From Phenylobacterium sp. (lineage in GTDB: Bacteria > Pseudomonadota > Alphaproteobacteria > Caulobacterales > Caulobacteraceae), in the NCBI RefSeq assembly GCF_030693625.1, contig NZ_JAUYAF010000086.1, positions 1 through 64,000 of the forward strand: a DNA stretch of 64,000 bases, written 5' to 3'. Of the stretch, positions 42,097 to 51,069 are shown one piece after another (positions within the stretch are counted from its first letter, which is position 1; each line of letters opens with the position of its first letter). The notes under the pieces were generated by a model. That model saw only the letters and a program-made list of their open reading frames with translations. It was not told where the DNA came from and ran no database searches. The translations under genes were made by a program, and so were the position numbers.

Positions 42097-44261
42097 TTGG
42101 GGATCGGCTGCATTCCGCCGCCGGCCTGGGTCGGGACGGCGTACTGGGTCTGTACCGCGCCTGAGGGCGTATAGCCCATCCCGTATCCGCCGCGCTTGAG
42201 GTCCGCTGACAGGGTGATGGGGGTGACGCCGCCATTGAGGCGCGCCCGGTAGACCATCATGCCCTCCATCACCCGCATCACATAGTTGCGGGTCTCGGAG
42301 AACGGGATGCACTCGATGAAGTCTATGGGATCAGTGGTCGCGCCACGCGGGTCGCCGCAGAAGGCCGTCCAGCTGGCGGGCCGTCCGGGCCCGGCGTTGT
42401 AGGCGGCGATAGCCATGGGGTAGGAGCCTGAGAAGTTGTCCACCATCTGGCCCAGATAGGTCGTGCCCAGACGCATGTTGTAGTCGGGGTCGTCCAGCAT
42501 CCCCAGCGAGTAGCCGACGCCCAGGCGTCGGGCGGTGGCGGAGGCGGTGGCCGGCATCAGCTGCATCATGCCCCGCGCCCCGGCGCCCGATCGGATCAGC
42601 GGATCAAAGCCGCTCTCCTGGCGGGTGATGCCGAGGATGAGGGCCGGTTCAGGGGCGTTGGCGAGGCTCGGGGTGGAGCGCATGGGATAGCCGCGCTCGG
42701 GCAGGATGAAGCCGCGCTGGGCGGCGGCCCGCACCACCTTCATGCCGGTGTCGATGTCGCCATAGCCGCGGACCATGTCCACCAGCAACGCCTCTTCCTC
42801 GGCGGTCGGCAGCACGTCGTCCAGGGTCAGGACGAAGGTCTTGAACAGGTCCTTGTTGCCGATCTCGTAAAGCATGCGCGCGGCGCGCACGGCGTCGCGG
42901 CCCTCGAAGCGGTTGCGGTCGGACTGGGTGATGGTGGGGTCGCGACCCAGGTTCAGCCTGTGGCCGCCGACCTTCTCCCCGGCCAGCTGGCCGTAGAAGG
43001 TCGTATTGTGCTTGGCCGCCGCGCCGTAGAACCCATGGGCGCGGTCCTGCTGGCCGCTGGCCTCCGCCGCCCGGCCACGCCAGTAGAGGGCCCTGGCCCG
43101 CGTGATGGGCGACGAGCCGATCTTCTCGATGGCGGCGAAGTGCCGGTCGGCGTCCTGGGGACGTTTGAGACGGGTCAGGGCGATCCAGCCGGCGTAGAAC
43201 TCCGCCTCGGCGGCGTCGGCGCCCTCGGTCAGGCCAGTGTTGGCGGCGGCCAGGTAGGCGCCCTGGGAGTCGCCGTTGCGCAGCGAGGTGATCACCAGCT
43301 GGTAGCGCTCGTCCCAGATGCGCGCGCCCATCTCGGGGAAGGCGATCTGGGTGGGGAAATTGCGCACCAGGCCCAGGGCCACCTGGTCCATGCCCCGACG
43401 CCGCATATAGGCGGCTCGCTCGAAGGCCAGGCCCGAGGAGTTGGAAACGCTGGCCGGCAGGCTGTTCACCAGGGCGTTGGCGTTGGCGGAATTCTGACGC
43501 AGCGCCATGCGCGCCTGGGCCAGCTGCGCCTGATCGGCGGGCAGCAGGGGGATCATGTCCCGGGCCGCCGGTCCCTGGCTGCCGAACAGGATGACGTCGG
43601 CGCGACGGATGTGGTCGTCGGAGGTCAGGACGTCTCCGAACCGCGCCAGCATCGACCGCTGCGGGTCGGCCTCGAACAGGTCGTTGCGCCAGGTCTTGCG
43701 GATGAGGTCGGCGGCCTCCCTGTTCCGTCCCGTGGCGCGATAGGCCGAGGCCAGGGCCATGGCGCCCTCGGCGGTGGTGGGGGGCGCGCCGCCGAACCAG
43801 TCGATGACCCGCTGCGGGCTGAGGCCGCCAGTCTCCAGCAGCTTCTCGGCCGCCACCTGGCGGCGCGACGTGCGCGGCCAGCCGGCCAGGTCACGGCGCG
43901 CCTGGTCCACCTCGAAGAAGCTCAGGGAGTCCGCGGCGGAGTCGGCCAACGCCCAGATGGCGATCTTCTTGGCGATCGGGTCGCTGATCATCGCGATCGC
44001 GGTGCGCGCGCCGGTCACGTCGGCCCGCTTGGCGCTGTCGAGCGCGCTGCGCAGCGCCGTGCCGTCAGCGTCCGACAGTCCGCGGCGGTAGGCTGTCGGC
44101 TGGGTCTGGGTCAGCTCAATGGGCGGCGGCGGCCCCTCATAGGGAGCGGGCCCCTGCGTCGGCTGTTGCGCCTCGGCCACGCCGGTCAGCAGAACAGCGG
44201 CGGCTGCGGTGAAGAGTGCCTTGCGGGCCTTTGACGCCAAAACGAATATCTCCGGATCCAT
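42093..44261 (-). CDS. Soluble lytic murein transglycosylase (Slt-like)
   Basis: The 722-residue periplasmic enzyme cleaves peptidoglycan to form 1,6-anhydro products. A signal peptide (ALFTAAAAVLLTGVAEA) is followed by a Pro/Gln-rich linker and a long superhelical region of repeated helices (about residues 80-540, TPR-like, as in Slt70). The C-terminal SLT domain has the catalytic Glu in LGITRQESGFDP, plus GARGMMQLMPATA and MAIAAYNAGPGR. The start at 44261 gives the signal peptide; the frame is open further upstream across dapA but only as antisense. Divergent from dapA. Confidence 0.9.
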   Translation of the reverse strand: MDPEIFVLASKARKALFTAAAAVLLTGVAEAQQPTQGPAPYEGPPPPIELTQTQPTAYRRGLSDADGTALRSALDSAKRADVTGARTAIAMISDPIAKKIAIWALADSAADSLSFFEVDQARRDLAGWPRTSRRQVAAEKLLETGGLSPQRVIDWFGGAPPTTAEGAMALASAYRATGRNREAADLIRKTWRNDLFEADPQRSMLARFGDVLTSDDHIRRADVILFGSQGPAARDMIPLLPADQAQLAQARMALRQNSANANALVNSLPASVSNSSGLAFERAAYMRRRGMDQVALGLVRNFPTQIAFPEMGARIWDERYQLVITSLRNGDSQGAYLAAANTGLTEGADAAEAEFYAGWIALTRLKRPQDADRHFAAIEKIGSSPITRARALYWRGRAAEASGQQDRAHGFYGAAAKHNTTFYGQLAGEKVGGHRLNLGRDPTITQSDRNRFEGRDAVRAARMLYEIGNKDLFKTFVLTLDDVLPTAEEEALLVDMVRGYGDIDTGMKVVRAAAQRGFILPERGYPMRSTPSLANAPEPALILGITRQESGFDPLIRSGAGARGMMQLMPATASATARRLGVGYSLGMLDDPDYNMRLGTTYLGQMVDNFSGSYPMAIAAYNAGPGRPASWTAFCGDPRGATTDPIDFIECIPFSETRNYVMRVMEGMMVYRARLNGGVTPITLSADLKRGGYGMGYTPSGAVQTQYAVPTQAGGGMQPIPN

Positions 44262-44369
44262 CGAAATACGGAACAAGTCTGGTTGCGGCTTAGGGCCTGC
44301 CCGCCATATTGTCCGGCCAAATCTTGAGGCCGCAACATCTGGCCTCGCTTTCACGGCTTTTTGCAGACC

Positions 44370-45254
44370 ATGTCCGAACCTTTGTTCAAGGGCGTCATGC
44401 CGGCCCTCGTGACGCCGTTCCGCGACGGTGCAGTCGATGAGCAGGCCTTTGTCGCCCTTGTCGAGCGCCAGATCGCGGGCGGTGTCCACGGGCTGGTGCC
44501 CGTTGGCACCACAGGCGAAACCGCCACCCTGAGCCACGACGAACACCGTCGGGTTGTAGAACTGTGCGTCGCCACCGCCGCCGGTCGCGTGCCGATTATC
44601 GCCGGCGCGGGCTCCAATTCGACGGCCGAGGCCATCGAACTGGTTCACCACGCCAAGACGGTCGGGGCCCATGCCGCCCTGGTGGTGACTCCCTACTACA
44701 ATCGTCCGAGCCAGGAGGGCCTCTATGCCCACTACGCGGCGATCAACGAGGCGGTGCAGCTTCCGATCCTGGTCTACAACGTGCCCGGCCGCACCAGCAT
44801 CGACATCGCCGACGCCACCCTGGGCCGGCTCTCCAAGCTGCCCAATATCGTCGGGGTCAAGGACGCCACCGGCGACATGACCCGGGCCACCATGCAGCGC
44901 CTGTTGTGCGGCCCCGACTGGGTGATGCTGTCAGGTGATGACCCCACGGCCCTGGGCTACATGGCCCACGGCGGCCACGGCTGCATCTCGGTGACCTCCA
45001 ACGTTGCGCCCGACCTCTGCGCGGCCTTCTACAACGCCGCGATGGCCGAGGACTGGAAGACCGCCCTGTACTGGCAGGACCGCCTTCTGCTGTTGCACAA
45101 GTCGCTGTTTTCCGACGCCTCGCCGGCCCCCACCAAGTTCGCCATGGCGCATCTGGGCCTCTGTCAGGAAGACGTCCGCCTGCCGATTACCGCCTGTTCG
45201 GACGCCGCCCGCCACGAGGTTCTCGCAGCGCTGCGGGAAACCGGACTGATCTGA
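44370..45254 (+). CDS. dapA: 4-hydroxy-tetrahydrodipicolinate synthase
   Basis: DapA condenses pyruvate with aspartate semialdehyde in lysine/meso-diaminopimelate synthesis. The 294-residue product has the GTTGE motif (46-50), Tyr136 in VYNVPGRTS and the Schiff-base Lys164 in GVKDATGD, plus [14 protein letters not shown]. Length is normal. The ATG at 44370 was chosen; a TTG three codons earlier is less likely. smpB starts at the last base of its stop (TGATG), so they are coupled. The gene is divergent from the lytic transglycosylase. Confidence 0.96.
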   Translation: MSEPLFKGVMPALVTPFRDGAVDEQAFVALVERQIAGGVHGLVPVGTTGETATLSHDEHRRVVELCVATAAGRVPIIAGAGSNSTAEAIELVHHAKTVGAHAALVVTPYYNRPSQEGLYAHYAAINEAVQLPILVYNVPGRTSIDIADATLGRLSKLPNIVGVKDATGDMTRATMQRLLCGPDWVMLSGDDPTALGYMAHGGHGCISVTSNVAPDLCAAFYNAAMAEDWKTALYWQDRLLLLHKSLFSDASPAPTKFAMAHLGLCQEDVRLPITACSDAARHEVLAALRETGLI

Positions 45255-45709
45255 TGGCCGGCAAGCTGATCGCCGAGAACCGCCGCGCGCGATACGACTA
45301 CTTCCTGGAAGAGACCTTCGAGGCGGGCATCATGCTGACCGGCACCGAGGTGAAGTCCCTGCGCGTGGGCCGCGCCAATATCGCGGAGTCCTACGCCTCG
45401 GTCGAAGGCCGGGACATCGTGCTGATCAACGCCGACATTCCGCCCTACGGCCAGGCCAACCGCTTCAACCACGAGCCCCGCCGCCACCGGAAGCTGCTGC
45501 TGCACAAGAAGCAGATCGAGAAGCTGATCGGCGCCGTGCAGCGCGAGGGCCGCACCCTGATTCCGATGAAGCTCTATTGGAACGAGAAGGGCCTCGCCAA
45601 GCTCGAGATCGCGCTCGCCAAGGGCAAGCAGAACCACGACAAGCGCCAGGCCACCGCTGACCGCGACTGGCAGCGGGACAAGGCGCGCCTGCTGCGCGAC
45701 CGGGGCTGA
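45254..45709 (+). CDS. smpB: SsrA-binding protein SmpB
   Basis: SmpB binds tmRNA and brings it to stalled ribosomes for trans-translation. The 151-residue product has the family opening [20 protein letters not shown], the core [20 protein letters not shown] and a basic tail ([20 protein letters not shown], then KARLLRDRG) needed for tRNA mimicry. It shares one base with the dapA stop and with the start of the GNAT gene, so the three are read in sequence. The dapA-smpB order is common in alphaproteobacteria. Confidence 0.97.
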   Translation: MAGKLIAENRRARYDYFLEETFEAGIMLTGTEVKSLRVGRANIAESYASVEGRDIVLINADIPPYGQANRFNHEPRRHRKLLLHKKQIEKLIGAVQREGRTLIPMKLYWNEKGLAKLEIALAKGKQNHDKRQATADRDWQRDKARLLRDRG

Positions 45710-46458
45710 TGGTCGGGGCCGATCAGGTCGAAACTATCGAACGCGCAACCCTGGCCGCCGTCGCGCCAGAGGAAGTGCTGGAGATCGAAGGCTGGCTGGT
45801 GGGCCTCGATCCTGGCTCCATCCGCCGCGCGGCCAGCGCCGTACCCCTGCGCCACGACCTGCCGGCCGACAGCGCCGTCTTCGACCGTATCGAGCAAGCC
45901 TATGCCGGGCGCGGCCTGAAGCCGGCTTTCCGTGTCGCCGACGGCCCGGGCCTGGAACAGATTCGCGCCGAACTGATCCGCCGTGGCTACGCCTGCGAGC
46001 AGCCGACCCTGGTGAAGATCTCGGCGACCGCCGCCGTCACCGCCGTTACCGATCGCCCCCCGGCCGAGATCGCCGAACGCCCTGACGAGGCCTGGGCGGC
46101 CGTCTTCCTGGGGGAGGGGTTTGATCCCGTCGACGGCGCCTATCGGGTCAAGGCGCTGAGCCGTGCGCCCGGCGGGCGGTTCGGCATGGTGCGGGACGGG
46201 GAGAGGACCGTTGCGGTCGGCTGCGGCTCCTTCGGCCACGGCTGGGTCAGCTTCCATGGCATGCGCACAGACTTGAGCCGTCGCGGGGAGGGCTTGGCCG
46301 GGCGTGTTCTGGCGGGCCTGGCGGCTGAGGCCCTGGCCCGCGGAATCGACCGCGCCTTCCTGCAGGTGGAAGAGAAGAACACGCCCGCCCGGGCGCTGTA
46401 TCGCCGGGCCGGCTTCGAGCAGGCCTGGCGCTATCTCTACTGGAGCCGGCCCGCCTAG
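45709..46458 (+). CDS. GNAT-family N-acetyltransferase
   Basis: A 249-residue protein whose C-terminal half (about residues 135-245) has the GNAT fold: VAVGCGSFGHGWVSFHGMRT, the acetyl-CoA loop RRGEGLAGRVLAGLAAEAL and VEEKNTPARALYRRAGF. The N-terminal 120 residues may be a second, degenerate acetyltransferase fold. The substrate is unknown. It starts at the A of the smpB stop (TGATG). Its stop and that of the convergent uracil-DNA glycosylase gene share a CTAG tetramer. Confidence 0.85.
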   Translation: MVGADQVETIERATLAAVAPEEVLEIEGWLVGLDPGSIRRAASAVPLRHDLPADSAVFDRIEQAYAGRGLKPAFRVADGPGLEQIRAELIRRGYACEQPTLVKISATAAVTAVTDRPPAEIAERPDEAWAAVFLGEGFDPVDGAYRVKALSRAPGGRFGMVRDGERTVAVGCGSFGHGWVSFHGMRTDLSRRGEGLAGRVLAGLAAEALARGIDRAFLQVEEKNTPARALYRRAGFEQAWRYLYWSRPA

Positions 46459-47102
46459 CTGTCGATCAGCTCGCGGGCGCGCCGGAACACCGCCTCGAAC
46501 ATCTCGCCGGTCAGCCGCCCCGTGTTCGTGTTCAGCCGTGAGCAGTGATAGCTGTTGAGGATCACATAGGGCCCGGCCCGGAACTCGGTCCCATGGCCCG
46601 GCGGGCCGGCGGACGCCTTGAGTCCAACCGCCTTCAGCACATTGCGCCGCGAGACGTCCCCCAGGGTGATGATCACCTTCAGGCGGGGCAGGGCGTCCAG
46701 CCGGGCGGTCAGGAACCGGCGGCAGGTGTTCTCCTCGCTGGTCTCGGGCTTGTTCAGCGGCGGGGCGCAGCGGACTGCATTGGTGATCATGCAGTCGACG
46801 AGCTCGAGGCCGTCGTCGGGCCGCGCCTGATAGACCCCCTTCGCGAACCCGGTCTTCAACAGGGTCTCGTACAGCATCACCCCGGCGCCATCGCCGGTGA
46901 ACGGGCGGCCCGTACGGTTGGCGCCGGTGCGGCCGGGCGCCAGGCCCGCCACCAGCAGGCGCGCGTTCTCGTCGCCGAAGGAGGGGGCGGGCCCGTTCCA
47001 CCAGTCGGGATGCTCGGCGCCGTTGGCCATCCGATAGGCCACCAGGCGCGGACAGAGCGGGCAGTCCCGTGGCGGTTCGGCCACGGCGGTCGCAATGGGC
47101 AT
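46455..47102 (-). CDS. Family 5 (UdgB-type) uracil-DNA glycosylase with Fe-S cluster
   Basis: The 215-residue enzyme removes uracil and other deaminated bases from DNA. Four cysteines, Cys14 and Cys17 in CPLCPRL and Cys112 and Cys127, can hold a 4Fe-4S cluster. Motif A is LAPGRTGANRTGRPFTGDG; the usual Asp or Asn of other uracil glycosylases is absent, as in family 5. Motif B is ILNSYHCSRLNTNTGRLT. The start at 47102 shares one base with the stop of a NYN-domain protein gene upstream, so the two are coupled. Its end overlaps that of the convergent GNAT gene. Confidence 0.88.
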   Translation of the reverse strand: MPIATAVAEPPRDCPLCPRLVAYRMANGAEHPDWWNGPAPSFGDENARLLVAGLAPGRTGANRTGRPFTGDGAGVMLYETLLKTGFAKGVYQARPDDGLELVDCMITNAVRCAPPLNKPETSEENTCRRFLTARLDALPRLKVIITLGDVSRRNVLKAVGLKASAGPPGHGTEFRAGPYVILNSYHCSRLNTNTGRLTGEMFEAVFRRARELIDS

Positions 47103-47695
47103 CAGGCCTCGGCGTCCGCCTCGCGGTCAGCCCCGGTCCGGCTTTCCTGGATGAAGCGCGGCAGGCGCAAGGGCCGGCCGATGATGTCGGCCAGGTCGGA
47201 CAGGTCGATGAAGTGGTCAGCCTGGCGGCGCAGGTCGTCGCTGGCCATCGGCGGCTGGGACTTCACGGTGGAGACTACGGTGACGCGGGCGCCCTTGCGC
47301 TGCACAGCCTCCACCAGGCAACGGAAGTCGCCATCGCCGGAGAACAGCACCAGGTGGTCGGCGTGGGCGGCCATTTCCAGCATGTCGACGGCGATCTCGA
47401 CATCCATGTCGCCGCGCCAGCGCTTGCGTCCCTGGGCGTCGGTGTATTCCCGGGCCGGCTTCGTCACCAGGCGGAAGCCGTTATAGTCCAGCCAGTCCAC
47501 CAGCGGGCGGATCGGCGAATACTCCTGATCCTCCACCAGGGCGGTGTAGTAGTAGGCGCGCACCAGCACGCCGCGCGTGCGGAACTCTTCCAGCAGCTTG
47601 CGATAGTCGATATCGAAGCCGAGCCCCTTGGCGGCCGAATAGAGGTTCGCGCCGTCGATGAAGAGCGCCAGCCTGTCCGTGGGGTAAAATGTCAT
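47102..47695 (-). CDS. NYN-domain (LabA/DUF88-like) probable ribonuclease
   Basis: A 197-residue NYN-domain protein of the PIN-like nuclease fold. It has the acidic active-site residues in LALFIDGANLY (Asp14), WRGDMDVEIAVDM and HLVLFSGDGDFRCLVE, the usual LabA-like set. LabA-like proteins are thought to be RNases or to act in signalling; this branch is widespread in alphaproteobacteria. Coupled to the uracil-DNA glycosylase gene (TGATG). Divergent from folK, with 35 bases between starts. Confidence 0.87.
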   Translation of the reverse strand: MTFYPTDRLALFIDGANLYSAAKGLGFDIDYRKLLEEFRTRGVLVRAYYYTALVEDQEYSPIRPLVDWLDYNGFRLVTKPAREYTDAQGRKRWRGDMDVEIAVDMLEMAAHADHLVLFSGDGDFRCLVEAVQRKGARVTVVSTVKSQPPMASDDLRRQADHFIDLSDLADIIGRPLRLPRFIQESRTGADREADAEA

Positions 47696-47730
47696 TGGGA
47701 TCGGAAATCCAAAAAGGGGGCGGGGGGCGC

Positions 47731-48243
47731 ATGGACCTGGACGGGGCCGTCATCGTCGCGCTGGGCGGTAATATGGCCGGCGACTATGGTTCGTCCGAAG
47801 CTCTTCTTGAGGCGGCGCTCGCTCGTTTCGCCCAGGCGGGATTGCCTGTGGTCGCCCGGTCGTCCTGGTGGAACTCTGCCGCCTGGCCGGACCCGACCGC
47901 CAACGAGTATCGCAACGGCGTCGCGCTTGTCGAGACGAAGCTGGCGCCGCTGCAAGCTCTGCATACCCTTTTTTCAATCGAGGCCGAGTTTGGTCGCGTG
48001 CGGAGCGAGAAGAACGCACCTCGCACCCTGGATCTCGACCTGATCGCCTACGGCAGGGCTGTGGTGGCGGCGGATGATCTTGTGCTGCCCCATCCCCGCG
48101 CCCATGAGCGGCTTTTCGTCATGGGGCCGCTGGCCGAGATCGCGCCGGGGTGGCGCCATCCGACCCTTGGAAAGACCGCGCGGGACCTGGCGGCGGCCGC
48201 CACGGTGGGCCTGGATGCGCGCCCGGCCCCTAAAAAGGCGTGA
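47731..48243 (+). CDS. folK: 2-amino-4-hydroxy-6-hydroxymethyldihydropteridine pyrophosphokinase
   Basis: FolK transfers pyrophosphate from ATP to the pterin in folate synthesis. The 170-residue product carries IVALGGNMAGDYG near the start, then RSSWWNSAAW, ALHTLFSIEAEFGRVRSEKN and the metal/ATP motif RTLDLDLIAYG with its catalytic Asp pair. The LPHPRAHERLFVMGPLAEIAP segment closes the fold. The start at 47731 has a G-rich site; an in-frame ATG at 47689 is also possible but overlaps the divergent gene. folE/folP are not nearby. rpoZ follows after 88 bases with a GANTC site near its start. Confidence 0.93.
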   Translation: MDLDGAVIVALGGNMAGDYGSSEALLEAALARFAQAGLPVVARSSWWNSAAWPDPTANEYRNGVALVETKLAPLQALHTLFSIEAEFGRVRSEKNAPRTLDLDLIAYGRAVVAADDLVLPHPRAHERLFVMGPLAEIAPGWRHPTLGKTARDLAAAATVGLDARPAPKKA

Positions 48244-48331
48244 AACCAGCCGATCTGACGCGGCATGCGGCGTTGCACAATGAACTCAAACCCTCTATTT
48301 TGTTCGGTTCTACTCGCGACTTGAGGATTCC

Positions 48332-48691
48332 ATGGCCCGCGTCACCGTCGAAGATTGCATCGAACGAGTTCCGAACCGCTTCAGCCTCGTGCTGCTGGCG
48401 GCCCACCGGGCCCGCGCCATTTCGGCCGGCTCGGCCATCCTGGTCGATCGCGACAACGACAAGAACCCCGTCGTCTCCCTGCGTGAGATCGCCGATGACG
48501 TGGTGGACGCCGAGGAACTGCGCGAGACCCTGATCGGGACCCTGCAGCGCGTCGACGAGCGCTCGGAAGCCGAGGAAGAGGCCGAAACCCTCGCCCTGCT
48601 GGCCGATCCGACCCACATGCAGATGAGCGAACTGGAACTGGTTCGCGCCCTGCAGAGCGACCGCGATGGTGGTCAGGAGGAGCGGTACTGA
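48332..48691 (+). CDS. rpoZ: DNA-directed RNA polymerase omega subunit
   Basis: Omega helps fold and stabilise the beta' subunit, and in many bacteria contributes to ppGpp binding. The 119-residue protein begins [20 protein letters not shown] and has [11 protein letters not shown] and [13 protein letters not shown], all conserved. The C-terminal tail is acidic ([14 protein letters not shown]). It directly precedes spoT, the ppGpp enzyme, as in many proteobacteria. A perfect AGGAGG near its end may serve an alternative spoT start. Confidence 0.97.
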   Translation: MARVTVEDCIERVPNRFSLVLLAAHRARAISAGSAILVDRDNDKNPVVSLREIADDVVDAEELRETLIGTLQRVDERSEAEEEAETLALLADPTHMQMSELELVRALQSDRDGGQEERY

Positions 48692-48786
48692 GCCCGGAAG
48701 GCGCAGAACCCCTCACGCTTACGGCGGCGCCTGACCCCGCCGTCGACCAGAAGATTGCGCCGCCGAGTCCGACTCGGCCCCCGCGC

Positions 48787-50955
48787 ATGCTCCGCCAGTA
48801 CGAGCTGATCGAGAAGGTCCGCTCCTACGATCCGACCGCCGACGAGGCGATCCTGAACCGCGCCTATGTCTACGCCATGCGCATGCATGGCTCGCAGAAG
48901 CGCGCCTCCGGCGACCCCTATTTCGCCCACCCCATCGAGGTGGCGGGCATCCTCACCGACTACCGGCTGGACACCGCGACCATCGTCACGGCCCTGCTGC
49001 ACGACGTGATCGAGGACACGCCGGTCAGCGCCCAGGACATCACCGACCTGTTCGGGGCCGAGATCAGCGAGCTGGTGGAGGGGGTCACCAAGCTCACCAA
49101 GCTGGAGCTCAACAGCGAGCACACCAAACAGGCCGAGAACCTGCGCAAGTTCATCCTGGCCATTTCCAAGGACGTCCGCGTCCTGATGGTCAAGCTGGCC
49201 GACCGCCTGCACAACATGCGGACGCTGCACTACATCAAGAGCCCGGCCAAGCGTGAGCGGATCGCCCGCGAGACCCTGGACATCTACGCCCCGCTCGCCC
49301 GCTCCATCGGCTGTCACCGCATCTGTTCGGAGCTGGAGGAGCTGGCCTTCGAGCACCTGAACCCGGTGGCCCGCGACGCCATCGGCCGCCGGTTGGAGGC
49401 GCTGCGCATCGAGCAGGGCGGGGCCGTCGCCGTGGTCTCGGCCGAAATCGCCGCCAAGCTGGAAGCCGGCGGCCTGGCCGCCCGGGTCTTCGGCCGCGAG
49501 AAGAACCCCTATTCCATCTGGCGAAAGCTGCAGCGCAAGTCGATTGGCTTCTCCCAGCTCTCCGACATCTACGCCTTCCGGGTGATCGTGGACTCCGAGG
49601 AGGACTGCTACCGCGCCCTCGGCGTCATCCACCGCGCCTGGCCCAGCGTGCCCGAGCGGTTCAAGGACTTCATCTCCACGCCGAAGCGCAACAACTACCG
49701 CTCGATCCACACCACCGTGGTGGGGCCGCGGGGGATGCGCATCGAGATGCAGATCCGCACCGAGGCCATGGACCGGGTGGCGGAGGAGGGCGTGGCCGCC
49801 CACTGGCGATACAAGGACAAGTCCTACGGCTTCGACGCCGAGGCCCAGGCCGACGCCGGCGGCCGCGATCCGCTGCTCAACCTGCGCCATCTGGTCCAGG
49901 TGCTGGAGCACGGCGGCGACGTCGAGGAGCTGGTGGAGCACGCCAAGCTCGAGATGTATCTCGACCAGGCCTTTGTCTTCACGCCGAAGGGCAAGCTGGT
50001 CAGCCTGCCCCGCGGCGCGATGCCGCTCGATTTCGCCTATGCCGTCCACACCGACGTGGGCGACACCTGCATCGGCGTGAAGATCAACGGTGAACTCAAG
50101 CCCTTACGGACGACTCTTCAGAACGGAGATGTGGTCGAGGTGATCCGCGGGGCCAAGCCCGTCGTGCCCCCCGACTGGCGCTCCCTGACGGTCACCGGTC
50201 GGGCCCGCTCGGCCATCCGCCGCCATATCCGCCAGACGGAGAAGGAAGAGTTCACCCGCCTGGGCCGCGCCACCGTGGACCAGACCTTCGAGCGCGCCGG
50301 CAAGGCCCGCAAGGACGTCTCCCTGAAGCCCGCCCTGGAACGCTTCGCCGTCGCCATCGAGGACGACCTGTTCGAGATCGTCGGCCGCGGGCGCATCTCG
50401 CCGACCCAGGTGCTGGACGTGATCTTCCCGGGCCTGAAAGCGTCGGACCGCGAGGCGGCCACCGCCGTGCGCCGGATCGAGGGTGGCAAGGCCGCCCGCC
50501 TCTACGTGCGTGGCGGCGGCCTGACCGCCGGCGTCTCCCTGCACTTTGGCCAGTGCTGCACCCCGGTGCCCGGCGACCGCATCGTCGGCATCATCGAGCC
50601 GGACGGCGGGGGCCTGACGGTTCACACCATCGATTGCGCCAAGCTGGCGGAATACGAGGACAAGGAAGACCTCTGGCGCGACCTGCAATGGACGCCCGAG
50701 GCCGAGCGCAACACCGTCACCCTGTCGCGCCTCACCGCCACCATCCGCAATGCGCCGGGCGTGCTGGGCCAGGCCTGCACGGTGATCGGCGAAGCGGGCG
50801 GCAACATCGTCAACCTGCGCATGCACCGCCGCCACGCCGACTTCTTCGACGTCGATTTCGATGTCGAGGTGAAGGACGCTCGCCACCTCACCCACATCGG
50901 CGCCGCCCTGCGCGCCAACCCCGCCGTCGAGACGGTGGAGCGGGCGAAGGGCTAG
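48787..50955 (+). CDS. spoT: Bifunctional (p)ppGpp synthetase/hydrolase SpoT
   Basis: SpoT makes and degrades the alarmone (p)ppGpp that controls growth, cell cycle and nutrient response. The 722-residue form from 48787 has an HD hydrolase domain (ALLHDVIEDTPV, His72-Asp73), the synthetase domain (AFRVIVDSEEDCYRALG, FISTPKRNNYRSIHT, EMQIRTEAMD), TGS (VFTPKGKLVSLPRGAMPLD), a zinc-finger/RIS segment (FGQCCTPVPGDRIVG) and a C-terminal ACT domain. It is the single long RSH typical of Caulobacterales. There is no ribosome-binding site at this ATG; the frame is open back to a CTG at 48688 that overlaps the rpoZ stop and has AGGAGG before it, so the real start may be there (33 extra residues). Confidence 0.95.
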   Translation: MLRQYELIEKVRSYDPTADEAILNRAYVYAMRMHGSQKRASGDPYFAHPIEVAGILTDYRLDTATIVTALLHDVIEDTPVSAQDITDLFGAEISELVEGVTKLTKLELNSEHTKQAENLRKFILAISKDVRVLMVKLADRLHNMRTLHYIKSPAKRERIARETLDIYAPLARSIGCHRICSELEELAFEHLNPVARDAIGRRLEALRIEQGGAVAVVSAEIAAKLEAGGLAARVFGREKNPYSIWRKLQRKSIGFSQLSDIYAFRVIVDSEEDCYRALGVIHRAWPSVPERFKDFISTPKRNNYRSIHTTVVGPRGMRIEMQIRTEAMDRVAEEGVAAHWRYKDKSYGFDAEAQADAGGRDPLLNLRHLVQVLEHGGDVEELVEHAKLEMYLDQAFVFTPKGKLVSLPRGAMPLDFAYAVHTDVGDTCIGVKINGELKPLRTTLQNGDVVEVIRGAKPVVPPDWRSLTVTGRARSAIRRHIRQTEKEEFTRLGRATVDQTFERAGKARKDVSLKPALERFAVAIEDDLFEIVGRGRISPTQVLDVIFPGLKASDREAATAVRRIEGGKAARLYVRGGGLTAGVSLHFGQCCTPVPGDRIVGIIEPDGGGLTVHTIDCAKLAEYEDKEDLWRDLQWTPEAERNTVTLSRLTATIRNAPGVLGQACTVIGEAGGNIVNLRMHRRHADFFDVDFDVEVKDARHLTHIGAALRANPAVETVERAKG

Positions 50956-50959
50956 ACCC

Positions 50960-51069
50960 TTTCCGGATCAGGTTGAATCAACCTGATCGGATAAAATGGG
51001 TCTATCTTCTTGAATCTAGAGCATGTCCGGGCGGCGAACCGGTGCCCACTTGCGCCTGACATGCTCTAG
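50960..51069. repeat. Dispersed palindromic element (two nested dyads)
   Basis: First dyad: GATCAGGTTG (50966-50975), AAT, CAACCTGATC (50979-50988), extendable with one bulge to about 14 pairs. Second: CTAGAGCATGTC (51016-51027) with its perfect complement at 51058-51069. The sequence resembles palindromic elements scattered in alphaproteobacterial genomes. It lies between convergent spoT and a GST gene, and the final bases include the stop codon of that GST gene (51066-51068). Confidence 0.7.

Noticed and set aside
44262..44732. Extension of the lytic transglycosylase frame across dapA
   Set aside because: The signal peptide starts at 44261 and the extension is antisense to dapA.
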